A stretch of DNA of 13,111 bases from Woeseia sp. Lineage in GTDB: Bacteria > Pseudomonadota > Gammaproteobacteria > Steroidobacterales > Woeseiaceae. Positions 1-7,092 of this stretch are shown here, in pieces. The stretch lies in NCBI GenBank assembly GCA_018701055.1, contig JABIUH010000446.1, positions 1-13,111 of the forward strand, given 5' to 3'. Every line of letters begins with the position of its first letter. Positions within the stretch are counted from its first letter, which is position 1. The notes under the pieces were generated by a model that had not been told where the DNA came from, made no database searches, and saw nothing but the letters and a program-made list of their open reading frames with translations. Position numbers and translations under genes: made by a program.

Positions 1-144
1 CATGCCACCGAACTTCTTTTTCCAGCGATAAAACGATTGCTCCGCGCAGTTGTGCTTGCGGCAAACATCCACCACTGAAAGCCCCAATTCTGCCTCTTGT
101 AAAATCCGTATTATTTGTTCTTCTGTAAATCGCTTGCCCTTCAT
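1..144 (-). CDS. IS3-family transposase OrfA (helix-turn-helix subunit), 3' part outside window
   Basis: The minus strand reads 48 codons from an ATG at 144 to the window edge. The product begins MKGKRFTEEQIIRILQEAE and continues with VDVCRKHNC and SFYRWKKKFGGM. This is the N-terminal helix-turn-helix of the small OrfA protein of IS3-family elements, which binds the element ends and, fused to OrfB by frameshifting, forms the transposase. Family members are usually about 90-100 residues, so roughly half is visible; OrfB, with the DDE catalytic domain, should lie to the left of the window. A GGAGG ribosome site sits just upstream (plus strand 150-154, CCTCC). The reading is intact as far as it goes. 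The family call is firm; the subgroup (IS407/IS51-like) is a guess. Confidence 0.88.
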   Translation of the reverse strand, partial: MKGKRFTEEQIIRILQEAELGLSVVDVCRKHNCAEQSFYRWKKKFGGM

Positions 145-179
145 CGGTTCCTCCAGTATCGAGAAACCCTAAAATAGCA
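1..179 (-). mobile_element. Left end of an IS3-family insertion sequence
   Basis: OrfA begins about 35 bp inside the proposed element end, as expected for IS3-family elements. IS3 ends normally start with TG; on the minus strand a candidate terminus starts TGCTATTTTAGGG at plus position 179. To its right, kinase-like sequence can be followed in frame from about position 180, which supports a junction here. The opposite end, the inverted-repeat partner and the target duplication are outside the window, so the exact boundary is inferred and could be off by several bases. Confidence 0.6.
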
Positions 180-689
180 ACTGGACCTATTATGACGGGG
201 CTAGCCATAGCCACTAACACGCTCGTCGTTGCATCAAACGAGTGTAAGTACGTTGCAACGGTTAGCACTGACTATGATGAAACACTTCCAGCAGTCCCCT
301 GCCACCCACAGGAGTTTAGTCAGGCCATACTCAATATGATCGTAAATTCGGCTCATGCGATTAGCGAAAAAAATGACGGTGAGACCGCCAAACTTGGAAG
401 CATCACAGTCACGACTCGCTCGAACAAAACTGATGCCGAAATCGTGGTAACTGATAACGGTGGCGGAATGCCCAACGAGATACGTAGTAAAGTATTCGAC
501 CCATTCTTTACAACTAAGGGCGTCGGCAAGGGAACCGGTCAAGGTCTATCGATGGCCTACGCCACAATCGTTGACAAACATGGCGGTCAGCTGCGGGTCG
601 AATCTGAACTAGGTAAAGGCACGACGTTCACTATCCATATTCCACTGGAATCTGCGCGAACCGCATTGACTTCTGACATCCAAGTTTGA
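180..689 (+). pseudogene. C-terminal fragment of a sensor histidine kinase (ATP-binding domain), 5' end removed by the IS
   Basis: This encodes the HATPase_c domain of a two-component sensor kinase, which binds ATP and phosphorylates the kinase's own histidine. Numbering from the first ATG at 192 (165 residues), the N box is at residues 41-57 with the key Asn near 52, the G1 box is DNGGGMP (88-94), the F box is FDPFFTTK (102-109), and the G2 box is GKGTGQGLS (112-120). The protein ends soon after HGGQLRVES and GKGTTFTIHIPL, the normal kinase C-terminus. There is no HisKA dimerisation helix with its phospho-histidine, no PAS or sensor domain, and no membrane segment. The reading frame stays open leftwards across the IS junction. 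Recognisable kinase sequence starts at about 180-200, so the rest is probably on the other side of the insertion. The ATG at 192 lacks a convincing ribosome site. I judge it a disrupted gene; a short expressed ATPase module cannot be excluded. Confidence 0.78.
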
Positions 690-703
690 ATGTGATGGAT
701 GTC
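675..703. repeat. 8-bp inverted repeat across the kinase stop codon
   Basis: GACATCCA (675-682) pairs with TGGATGTC (696-703) across a 13-base loop. It lies at the end of the kinase fragment, in the gap before a convergent gene. There is no T-run after it on either strand, so it is at best a weak or factor-assisted transcription stop or an mRNA-end hairpin. Confidence 0.35.
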
Positions 704-743
704 CAGATTCTCTACACGTCAGGAAAAACGCGTCACGAAAGGG

Positions 744-1787
744 CTAGTTTGTGTTAATGCCGCCTTCCAATACATGTGCGTGGTAGCCGCGTTCGCTGAG
801 AATGTAGGCGCCAGCAGAACTACGCCTACCGGTATCGCAACAAACAATGTATTTCTTGTTTCTATCCAGCGTATTGACTTTTAACCGAATGAAATAAAGC
901 GGGATATTGAGTGCGCCATCTTTGTGGTGATTCTCGTACTCACTAGGCAACCTAACGTCCAGCCATTGTCCACCTTGTTGCACAATTTCTTCAGCTTGCG
1001 CTTGCGTGACCCAATCGAGCATGGGTTCGTTCAGGAGTTTTTTGAAATCATCTTTACCCAGGCGCATGACAGATCCGTCAACTGTCATTGTAATCGTTGC
1101 GTTTCGTTTCGCATCTGAAATAAGCGCTTCTTCACCGAAAGTATCACCGACACTAAGTTGCGCCAGCTTGATGCCTTCTTTGTTCAGTGGCGTTTCGCGT
1201 GTGACTAAACAACTGCCGCGCGTTAGCACATAGAAATAATCGCCTTCGGAACCTTGCTTCAAAACGACATCGCCCGCCTTGTATTTGATCTGCTGCATTC
1301 GCATGAAAATTGCTTGAATATTTGCCGGCGGAATTTTGTGGAAAGCTTTTGCCTGAAGCAGCATCGTCATCCAGTCATCGCCACCAACCTTGTCCGCACT
1401 GCCTTGCAATTCAGACACTTCATACGAGCCGGTCTGATCCCAGGTCAGCATGACGTCCAAAAGATCACTATCAATCGAAATGTATTGCACGCGATCATGT
1501 GCGCGCGCCGTCATGCGGCGTGGATAGAGCGGTGATACCGGATTGCGAGCGCCATCGGTGCCGCCTTCAACGACTTTGGCGATATTGCCATCGTCCAGAA
1601 GCTCTAGCGCGCCGGAGACAATGTAAATTGTCCGTTTTTCGGTATCGCCTTCTTTAAAGAGGATCTGTTGCGGTGATAGCTCGCGAATCTGCACCTTTTT
1701 GGCAAGGGCAGCGAGATTGTCACGCTTCAATCCATCTAATGGCGAGAAAGTCTTGAGCAGATTGATGTCTAACTGCTCAGCGGTCAT
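744..1787 (-). CDS. Two cyclic-nucleotide-binding domains fused to a C-terminal rhodanese domain
   Basis: A 347-residue soluble protein without signal peptide or membrane segment. Residues about 12-125 form a first cNMP-binding (CRP-like) beta-barrel. Residues about 143-255 form a second, with a good phosphate-binding cassette, FGEEALISDAKRNATI, carrying the conserved Glu and Arg. The first copy lacks an FGE-type cassette and may be structural only. Residues about 258-347 are a single rhodanese domain with WLDVR, the GALNIPL segment and an active loop CDTGRRS whose Cys would carry persulfide sulfur. A plausible role is sulfur transfer or redox signalling gated by cAMP or a similar nucleotide; there is no DNA-binding helix, so it is not a CRP-type transcription factor. 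Start choice is supported by AGGAT five bases before the ATG. It lies 174 bp downstream of fadJ on the same strand. Domain calls are strong; substrate and ligand are unknown. Confidence 0.88.
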   Translation of the reverse strand: MTAEQLDINLLKTFSPLDGLKRDNLAALAKKVQIRELSPQQILFKEGDTEKRTIYIVSGALELLDDGNIAKVVEGGTDGARNPVSPLYPRRMTARAHDRVQYISIDSDLLDVMLTWDQTGSYEVSELQGSADKVGGDDWMTMLLQAKAFHKIPPANIQAIFMRMQQIKYKAGDVVLKQGSEGDYFYVLTRGSCLVTRETPLNKEGIKLAQLSVGDTFGEEALISDAKRNATITMTVDGSVMRLGKDDFKKLLNEPMLDWVTQAQAEEIVQQGGQWLDVRLPSEYENHHKDGALNIPLYFIRLKVNTLDRNKKYIVCCDTGRRSSAGAYILSERGYHAHVLEGGINTN

Positions 1788-1809
1788 TGTTCATCCTGTA
1801 TATCGCTCT

Positions 1810-1821
1810 AAAGCCGGCTTT
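1810..1821. promoter_or_regulatory. 12-bp perfect palindrome upstream of the cNMP-rhodanese gene
   Basis: AAAGCCGGCTTT is a perfect palindrome 22 bp before the minus-strand ATG at 1787, within the expected leader or promoter area. It could be a dimeric regulator site or a small hairpin in the 5' leader. No match to a known operator is claimed, and a clear -10/-35 pair was not found in the 174 bp gap. Confidence 0.25.
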
Positions 1822-1961
1822 CGCTGGCAACTAATTATCGCCTACGAATGCACATAAGCTCTTATTCTAACTTCAATTTGTGAGCTTCCGATACCGCGGG
1901 TCCGCGCTATGGTGAAGCGGCGCACAGTTTATCAGCATCAGGCACAGTGCACACCACATCT

Positions 1962-4001
1962 TCACGAATCCAGCGCGTCCCAGCCATCGTGAGGCTGAAA
2001 TCGGGCACCAAACTCGGATGCGAGTTGGGTCAACGTCTCCGTAACGTTTGTAATTCCTCTATCCCGCGCATATTGCAGCGGCCCGCCACGAAAAGGCGCG
2101 AACCCGGTCCCAAAAATGACGCCGGCGTCGAGCAGGTCCGCTTCTGTCACGACACCCTCGTGGAGACACGCTACCGCTTCGTTGATCATTGGGAGGATGA
2201 GTCGGTCGATAATTTCAGCCGGTTTGGCCTGGCTATCCCTGGTGGGCTTAACAGCTTTCCCGTCAATCCACTCATAAAAGCCCTGGCCTACCTTGCGACC
2301 CAAGTGTTTATTTTCGACCATGGTGGCGAGAGTGTCTGGCACCTCACGGTCAAATGCGCTCCCGAGCACTTTGGAAACATGTAATGCGACATCGAGCCCG
2401 ACACTATCGATTAGCTCGATGGGCCCCATCGGCATACCGAAATCTTCTGCGGCCGCATCGATGGTGGTTAACGGCACACCGGCCTCAGCCAGGTGCATCG
2501 CTTCGGCCATATAGGGGCCAAGAATTCGATTGACGACGAATCCGGGTGAGCTGGCACATTCGAGTGGAAACTTCCCTATGCCTTTTACGAATTCAAATGC
2601 AGAATCGAGCACTGCTTGTTGCGTGTCCGCGCAGCGAATAATTTCTACCAATGGCAGCTGAGCAACCGGATTGAAAAAGTGAATGCCGATAAACCGGTCC
2701 GGGTTGTTCAATACCGTGCGCAGATCTTCGAGACGAATACTGGAGGTATTCGTTGCCAAAATTGCGCCAGGTTTCATCTTCGTCTGAAGATCTTCGTATA
2801 GCGATTGTTTGGCTTCGAGATTTTCGTAAATTGCCTCGATGATCAAGTCTGCCCCGGCAACACCGTCACCCGGAACATCGGCTGTAAGACGTTTTTCAAC
2901 TTCAGCGCGTTTAAGCGGATCGCGAACGCGCTTCCCAAAGAGCTTGGTCGCACGCTCCAGCGCCGGTGTGATGTACTTTTCCTCTCGGTCTTGCAGCGTG
3001 ACGTTTAATCCGCGCAGCGCACACCATGCAGCAATATCACCACCCATGACGCCGGCACCCACCACATGCACATGCGTCACTTTCTCCGTGGGTTTATTGC
3101 CCTGTGCTTTTAGACGATTTTGCAGGAAAAATACGCGTACAAGATTACGCGACGTACTCCCCACCATAATCTCCGCAAATGATCGCGCCTCTGCTTCAAA
3201 AGCTGCTTTGCCGCGAGCGCCGTATCGTCGCCACATATCGATCATTGCGTAAGGAGACGGATAATGATCCCTGCGGGCTTTTCGTGAAACTTGTTTGGTT
3301 AGTACACGTACGATTATGGAGCGCAGCAAGCCCAAATTTAGTAATTTATCCACAAAGGGTGCACTGGCTTTCGAGCTTCCCAATTTTAGCTGCCGCTCGG
3401 CGGCTGGACGCCAATCATCGGCTGCGACAATGCGATCGATGAGGCCTTGGCTCTTCGCTTTTACGACTCGGATCGGTTTTCCGGTCAGCATGAGCTGCAT
3501 GGCATTTCGTACGCCGGCAATTTGCACCGAACGAATGGTACCGCCGAACCCCGGGTGCAGGCCGAGTTGAACTTCTGGCAGTCCGATCACCGCCCTATCT
3601 GTTTCGAGTGCAATTCGGTAAGTGCATGCCATCGCTAATTCGAATCCGCCACCCAAACAAAAACCATTGATGATGGCAACTGTGGGGCAGGGCAACGCTT
3701 CGAGACGGTCAAACAATTGCTGGCCTAGCCGAATTAGCTTGAACCCCTCATCCGCAGTTTGAATAGAGGTGAATTCGTTGATGTCGGCGCCCATGATGAA
3801 GCCGTTGGATTTCCCTGAATGGATAACCACTCCTGTTGGTGGCTGTCGCTCGAAGCCCGTTAGCAGGTCATCTAATTCGTGCAGCACGGATGCCGACAAA
3901 ACATTGGCGCTGCTATCCGCTTTGTCTATGCATAGCCAGGCGACACTGTTGTCATCTGTTTCGAGGGTCCAGTTTGTGGCCGTAGTTTCACTATTCGTCA
4001 T
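1962..4001 (-). CDS. fadJ: FadJ/FadB-type fatty acid oxidation multifunctional enzyme (enoyl-CoA hydratase / 3-hydroxyacyl-CoA dehydrogenase)
   Basis: A 679-residue cytoplasmic enzyme for two successive beta-oxidation steps: hydration of trans-2-enoyl-CoA and NAD-dependent oxidation of L-3-hydroxyacyl-CoA. Residues about 15-200 are a crotonase domain with oxyanion-hole segment GADIN (71-75) and the two catalytic glutamates, E121 in GGGFELA and E143 in LPEVQLGLHPGFGG. A linker leads to the NAD-binding Rossmann domain from about 309, with GAGVMGGDIA (315-324), NTSS (418-421) and the dehydrogenase His441 in GIHFFNP. Two C-terminal 3HCDH repeats follow (about 485-580 and 598-670). E. coli FadJ (714) and FadB (729) are slightly longer; the spacing and the QLASEFGARFQP-like end fit FadJ best. 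It follows the EEP-family gene by 3 bp, so the two are probably co-transcribed. The partner thiolase (FadI/FadA) is not adjacent. Its ribosome site is weak, suggesting translational coupling. Confidence 0.92.
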   Translation of the reverse strand: MTNSETTATNWTLETDDNSVAWLCIDKADSSANVLSASVLHELDDLLTGFERQPPTGVVIHSGKSNGFIMGADINEFTSIQTADEGFKLIRLGQQLFDRLEALPCPTVAIINGFCLGGGFELAMACTYRIALETDRAVIGLPEVQLGLHPGFGGTIRSVQIAGVRNAMQLMLTGKPIRVVKAKSQGLIDRIVAADDWRPAAERQLKLGSSKASAPFVDKLLNLGLLRSIIVRVLTKQVSRKARRDHYPSPYAMIDMWRRYGARGKAAFEAEARSFAEIMVGSTSRNLVRVFFLQNRLKAQGNKPTEKVTHVHVVGAGVMGGDIAAWCALRGLNVTLQDREEKYITPALERATKLFGKRVRDPLKRAEVEKRLTADVPGDGVAGADLIIEAIYENLEAKQSLYEDLQTKMKPGAILATNTSSIRLEDLRTVLNNPDRFIGIHFFNPVAQLPLVEIIRCADTQQAVLDSAFEFVKGIGKFPLECASSPGFVVNRILGPYMAEAMHLAEAGVPLTTIDAAAEDFGMPMGPIELIDSVGLDVALHVSKVLGSAFDREVPDTLATMVENKHLGRKVGQGFYEWIDGKAVKPTRDSQAKPAEIIDRLILPMINEAVACLHEGVVTEADLLDAGVIFGTGFAPFRGGPLQYARDRGITNVTETLTQLASEFGARFQPHDGWDALDS

Positions 4002-4004
4002 GGT

Positions 4005-4742
4005 TTAATCGTCTATCTCAAAGTCACAAATAAGCGGGAGATGGTCCGAATGACGGACCTGCGGAATCTCGAAGTGGGTTACGTGAATTCCTTCCTGATA
4101 CAACACGAAATCCAATTCTTTGCGAGGAGATCGGCTTGGGTACGACGGTAAGCTGTCGACATTGGCGCTTCGTAGGCCGGCCGCACGCATAAACAAATAA
4201 ATTTCGTTTTGACCCCAAAAGGTATTGAAGTCACCGGCAACGATCACCGGCTTTTCTTTGGTCTCGATCAAATCAAACAGTCTTCTAAGCTGTAAATGCC
4301 GATGACGATATTTCAATGAAAGGTGTACAAGAAATATTGCCACGTTGTCCAGTTCTAGCTCAATGATGAGGCGTTTTACGCCCGTATCGAAATAGTGAAA
4401 GGTTTCGTCTCGAATGCGCGGCGCAGCAAGAAACGCGTTGCCTTGCTTGCGTACGATGGGCAACAACTGATTAATCGAATTGGCGCCATACTTCGTCTCG
4501 TAAGAGGAACTCATGCCGAGTTCGTCGGCAATGACTTCTGCCTGATTAACTCCGCGGCTACGAATCGAGCCCGTATCGACTTCGATCAAGCCGACGATGT
4601 CAGGGTCTTGCGACTTAATAAACTTGGTGATGTCGGGCAGCACACTCTGGTTCCCCAGAAGGTAGCCTGCGCCGGGCAAGGGCATATGCATCGATGCGCC
4701 AGCCCCCACCCCATAGCGTATGTTGTACAGGAGTAGTCTCAT
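4005..4742 (-). CDS. Endonuclease/exonuclease/phosphatase (EEP) family metal-dependent hydrolase
   Basis: A 245-residue protein covering a whole EEP domain, the fold of DNase I, exonuclease III and sphingomyelinases, which cleaves phosphodiester or phosphomonoester bonds with a divalent metal. Visible motifs in order are LLYNIRYG (4-11), the metal-binding Glu54 in GLIEVD, His140 in VHLSLKYRHRH, GDFNT (170-174, with catalytic Asp171 and Asn173), KELDFVLY (208-215), and the terminal HSDHLPL (231-237) with the Asp-His pair. No signal peptide is present, so it should act in the cytoplasm. Its substrate (DNA, RNA, lipid or sugar phosphate) cannot be told. It starts at ATG 4742 without a clear Shine-Dalgarno sequence and stops 3 bp before fadJ. 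It is divergent from the TIR-like gene, with a shared 91 bp promoter space. Confidence 0.87.
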   Translation of the reverse strand: MRLLLYNIRYGVGAGASMHMPLPGAGYLLGNQSVLPDITKFIKSQDPDIVGLIEVDTGSIRSRGVNQAEVIADELGMSSSYETKYGANSINQLLPIVRKQGNAFLAAPRIRDETFHYFDTGVKRLIIELELDNVAIFLVHLSLKYRHRHLQLRRLFDLIETKEKPVIVAGDFNTFWGQNEIYLFMRAAGLRSANVDSLPSYPSRSPRKELDFVLYQEGIHVTHFEIPQVRHSDHLPLICDFEIDD

Positions 4743-4833
4743 GATCGGGGGCTACGATACACTAGTACTTCGTCGAGGTGATATTTCCTTGGACGGCGTA
4801 TATTAGGCCGCTGGCAGATAAACGGAGGATCAG
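4743..4833. promoter_or_regulatory. Divergent intergenic region between the EEP hydrolase and TIR-like genes
   Basis: Two outward-facing operons meet here with only 91 bp between start codons, so both promoters should lie inside or slightly beyond it. A TATATT at 4799-4804 could be a plus-strand -10 box, but no convincing -35 is placed at the usual distance. CGGAGG (4823-4828) is the strong ribosome site that fixes the GTG start at 4834. Confidence 0.4.
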
Positions 4834-5289
4834 GTGTCCGAGAGTAACCCCATTCGTGTTTTTGTGACCCATACCTTTCAACAGAGCGAAGACTACATGC
4901 GTGTCTTCGAGTTTCTTGAAAGCATGGAGCGCTTTTTTTACACCAATTGCAGCAAGCCTGAGAATATGCCGGAGATGGGCGGTCTCGATTCAATCAAAGA
5001 AGAATTGATCGCGCAGATCAAGGAATCTGAGGCTATGTTAGTGCTGGCGTCTCAATATCTTGAGCAAAATGATTTAACCCGATTTCAAATGGACGTTGCC
5101 GATGCCAACGATATCGCAATGATCGCGATTCGTCCCTTTGGAGGACTCTTCGAGTCGCCACCTGACCTGGTTTCCAGGGTCAACGAGCACATCGAATGGA
5201 ATGAGCGGGAAATTGCTGATTCGCTCAAGCGGCAGGGCCGACTTGAGCAAACTTCGCGTTGGGAAACGATTGAATTTACGCTTGACTGA
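4834..5289 (+). CDS. Small TIR-like domain protein (DUF1863/MTH538-type)
   Basis: A 151-residue soluble protein whose start is a GTG set by GGAGG five bases upstream. The first strand IRVFVTHTF (7-15), the FF..NCS segment (34-40), GGLDSIKEELIAQIKESEAMLVLAS (49-73) and the later IAMIAIRPFG (94-103) follow the order of a TIR-like flavodoxin fold: an exposed first strand, a helix led by SIKEEL, and a strand with VLAS. In NAD-cleaving TIR proteins a Trp and a catalytic Glu follow that strand; here the matching stretch reads FQMDVADA (84-91), with Phe and Asp in their places, so NADase activity is doubtful. The tail (112-151) is charged and helical. The partner is the phosphodiesterase gene 14 bp downstream. 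The fold assignment is moderate and comes from motif order; function is unknown. Confidence 0.62.
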   Translation: MSESNPIRVFVTHTFQQSEDYMRVFEFLESMERFFYTNCSKPENMPEMGGLDSIKEELIAQIKESEAMLVLASQYLEQNDLTRFQMDVADANDIAMIAIRPFGGLFESPPDLVSRVNEHIEWNEREIADSLKRQGRLEQTSRWETIEFTLD

Positions 5290-5303
5290 CTGAGGACGCA
5301 TAC

Positions 5304-6248
5304 GTGCCTGAGGGATTTACACTGGTAATCGCGCATCGTGGCGCATGTGGGTATTTGCCCGAACACACGCTGGAAGCAAAAGCGTACGCACATGCGCTTG
5401 GCGCCGACTACGTTGAGCAGGATGTGGTTGCAACACGCGATGACGAACTAATTGTGATGCATGATATTCATCTTGATCGAGTCACGAATGTTGCTGACCT
5501 TTATCCGGATCGGCATCGAGCGGATGGCCGTTTTTATGCTCGAGACTTCGATCTTGCAGAGATTCGTCACCTGTCTGTTTGGGAGCGTCGTGGCGAGGAT
5601 GGCGAGACTGCCGTTTTCCCAAATCGATATTCCTCTGTTCCAGGGCGTTTTAGGGTGTCAACGCTGCGGGAGGAAATCCGGTTGATCCAGGGCTTGAATC
5701 ATTCTACAGGTCGAAATGTCGGCATCTATTCCGAGATTAAGCGTCCCGCATGGCATAGGAATGAAGATTCGGATATCAGTCGCCAGGTCATTCAGCTATT
5801 AGACGACCTGGGATATAGGAGCAAGAAAGATGCCTGTTATCTGCAGTGTTTTGATGCTGCAGAAGTGCGGCGCATTCGTCATGATTTGGGCTGCCAGTTA
5901 AAAATGGTCCAACTGATCGGCGAAAACGCTTGGGGCGAAGCGGATACAGACTTTGATGAATTACGCACACCTGCGGGCTTGCAGCGGCTTGCCAAAACAG
6001 TTGATGGGATTGGTCCGTCCTTGAGTCACTTGGTGACGCTCAGCGACATTGATGGCAGTCCAGTGTCCCTGGGTCTTGTAACGGCGGCGCACGCCGTAGG
6101 GCTCACGGTGCATCCTTACACCTTCCGAGTGGAGCAATTGGTGCCGGGATTTGATTCCCTGGGTGAAATGGTGCGTTGGTGTGTCGATGAGTTACAGATT
6201 GACGGTTTGTTTACGGACTTCCCCGATCAGGCATTAGCGGTTATCTAG
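5304..6248 (+). CDS. glpQ: Glycerophosphodiester phosphodiesterase, GlpQ type without signal peptide
   Basis: A 314-residue TIM-barrel enzyme that hydrolyses glycerophosphodiesters (deacylated phospholipid head groups) to sn-glycerol-3-phosphate and an alcohol. Motifs closely follow E. coli GlpQ: IAHRGACGYLPEHTL (9-23, catalytic His11), VEQD (37-40) and VMHD (51-54, second catalytic His53), LDRVT, GLNHSTGRNVGIYSEIK (130-146, metal-binding Glu144), YLQCFD and the closing GLFTDFPDQA. Known GlpQ proteins are periplasmic, but this one starts two residues before the conserved core's lead-in, and a stop codon lies just upstream in frame, so no secretion signal can be added; it is probably cytoplasmic, as UgpQ is. 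GTG start with GAGGA seven bases upstream. It forms an operon with the TIR-like gene. Enzyme class is near certain; location is inferred. Confidence 0.92.
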   Translation: MPEGFTLVIAHRGACGYLPEHTLEAKAYAHALGADYVEQDVVATRDDELIVMHDIHLDRVTNVADLYPDRHRADGRFYARDFDLAEIRHLSVWERRGEDGETAVFPNRYSSVPGRFRVSTLREEIRLIQGLNHSTGRNVGIYSEIKRPAWHRNEDSDISRQVIQLLDDLGYRSKKDACYLQCFDAAEVRRIRHDLGCQLKMVQLIGENAWGEADTDFDELRTPAGLQRLAKTVDGIGPSLSHLVTLSDIDGSPVSLGLVTAAHAVGLTVHPYTFRVEQLVPGFDSLGEMVRWCVDELQIDGLFTDFPDQALAVI

Positions 6249-6453
6249 ACTGGATCGCATGATCTAGAATAAACATTGATAATGACTAATAAATGATTGA
6301 TTATAAACATTAATATATTCGTTTTTCCATCCTCCTCGTGGCTTGGTGTGCCTATAAGTGCTAAGTGGCGAGTCGGGAGTGAGAACTCTGCCCTTCACTC
6401 TGTAGAAAATTTGCCTAATCTAGGGAATTGTTCGCACCCTAAAGGAACCGGCA
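6249..6453. other. AT-rich intergenic region with a 9-bp direct repeat
   Basis: This 205 bp gap separates glpQ from the coiled-coil gene. Its first half is strongly A+T-rich and contains ATAAACATT twice (6269-6277 and 6303-6311, 34 bp apart). CTAGA/TCTAG near 6244-6267 forms a weak inverted repeat at the end of glpQ. No intrinsic terminator and no convincing promoter pair were identified, although the AT-rich part is the likely promoter site for the downstream gene. Confidence 0.35.
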
Positions 6454-6978
6454 ATGTTCATGGCTACACCCGATACGCTCTTATATGTCGCAGGCGCCGC
6501 GTTTTTGCTCGGCTGGCTTGTTGGCAAGATTGGCGCCTATCTGAGTGGTCGATTTCAAGCACGCAAGCGTGACCCACGAGATGATCGAATCAGGAATCTC
6601 GATGCAGAATTGCGCATCGCGCAGGCAGATAGCGAAAAAGCCAAGCAATTGGGCGAAAAAGCCAAGACCGATATTCTCGAGGAGCAGGACCGAGTTGCGC
6701 GGCAGGGCACTGTCATCACGGAGCAATTAAAACTGCTGACCGATCTTCGACGTGACCTTAAAGAGTCCGTAATGAAAACCCGCGAGTTGCGCGGAGAACT
6801 CTCCAATCGCGCGGTCGAAAGCGTAATATCGGAAGTGAAGCTTCGTGAGGTGGAAACAGAGTTATCGGTCGCGCATGCGTCGACGGATCTAATCGCTACA
6901 GGCGTGTTGGATTATTCCATGGCACCTGATGCAGAGGACGAAGTGGACAGTGCGAGCCAGATGAAAACGGCTACCTGA
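6454..6978 (+). CDS. Inner-membrane-anchored coiled-coil protein of unknown function
   Basis: A 174-residue protein I do not recognise. Residues about 8-30 (LLYVAGAAFLLGWLVGKIGAYL) form one hydrophobic span with small Gly/Ala residues, followed by a basic stretch (SGRFQARKRDPRDDR) that would hold the bulk of the protein in the cytoplasm. Residues about 44-142 are rich in Glu, Lys, Arg, Leu and Ala with heptad-like spacing, typical of a long coiled coil, and the tail from about 150 is acidic. The layout resembles YhcB/DUF1043 and the N-terminal part of RmuC, but family-specific motifs are absent. AAGGAA six bases before the ATG supports this start; a second ATG two codons later is possible. 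It stands alone between glpQ and the MbnP-like gene, on the same strand. Confidence 0.75.
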   Translation: MFMATPDTLLYVAGAAFLLGWLVGKIGAYLSGRFQARKRDPRDDRIRNLDAELRIAQADSEKAKQLGEKAKTDILEEQDRVARQGTVITEQLKLLTDLRRDLKESVMKTRELRGELSNRAVESVISEVKLREVETELSVAHASTDLIATGVLDYSMAPDAEDEVDSASQMKTAT

Positions 6979-7092
6979 GTTTTCCCAGGCCCAAAAGAGC
7001 TAGCATGCTCGAATGTCAGTTCGTTCACTAAAACAAGCAATAACGGCTCATTTAGACATACAATTTCCGCATCGTTGCTTGGACCATTGCAA

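Noticed and set aside
1947..2384. Plus-strand gene of 145 codons
   Set aside because: It lies opposite the conserved C-terminal part of fadJ and its translation has no recognisable motif.
4834..6248. A proven TIR-type antiphage system
   Set aside because: The TIR-like protein lacks the catalytic Glu context, no known defence gene is nearby, and the partner is a metabolic enzyme family; it is kept only as a hypothesis.
7075..7092. TTG start 18 bp upstream for the MbnP-like gene
   Set aside because: No ribosome site supports it, and the ATG at 7093 gives a compact lipoprotein signal; the extra residues MLGPLQ add nothing.
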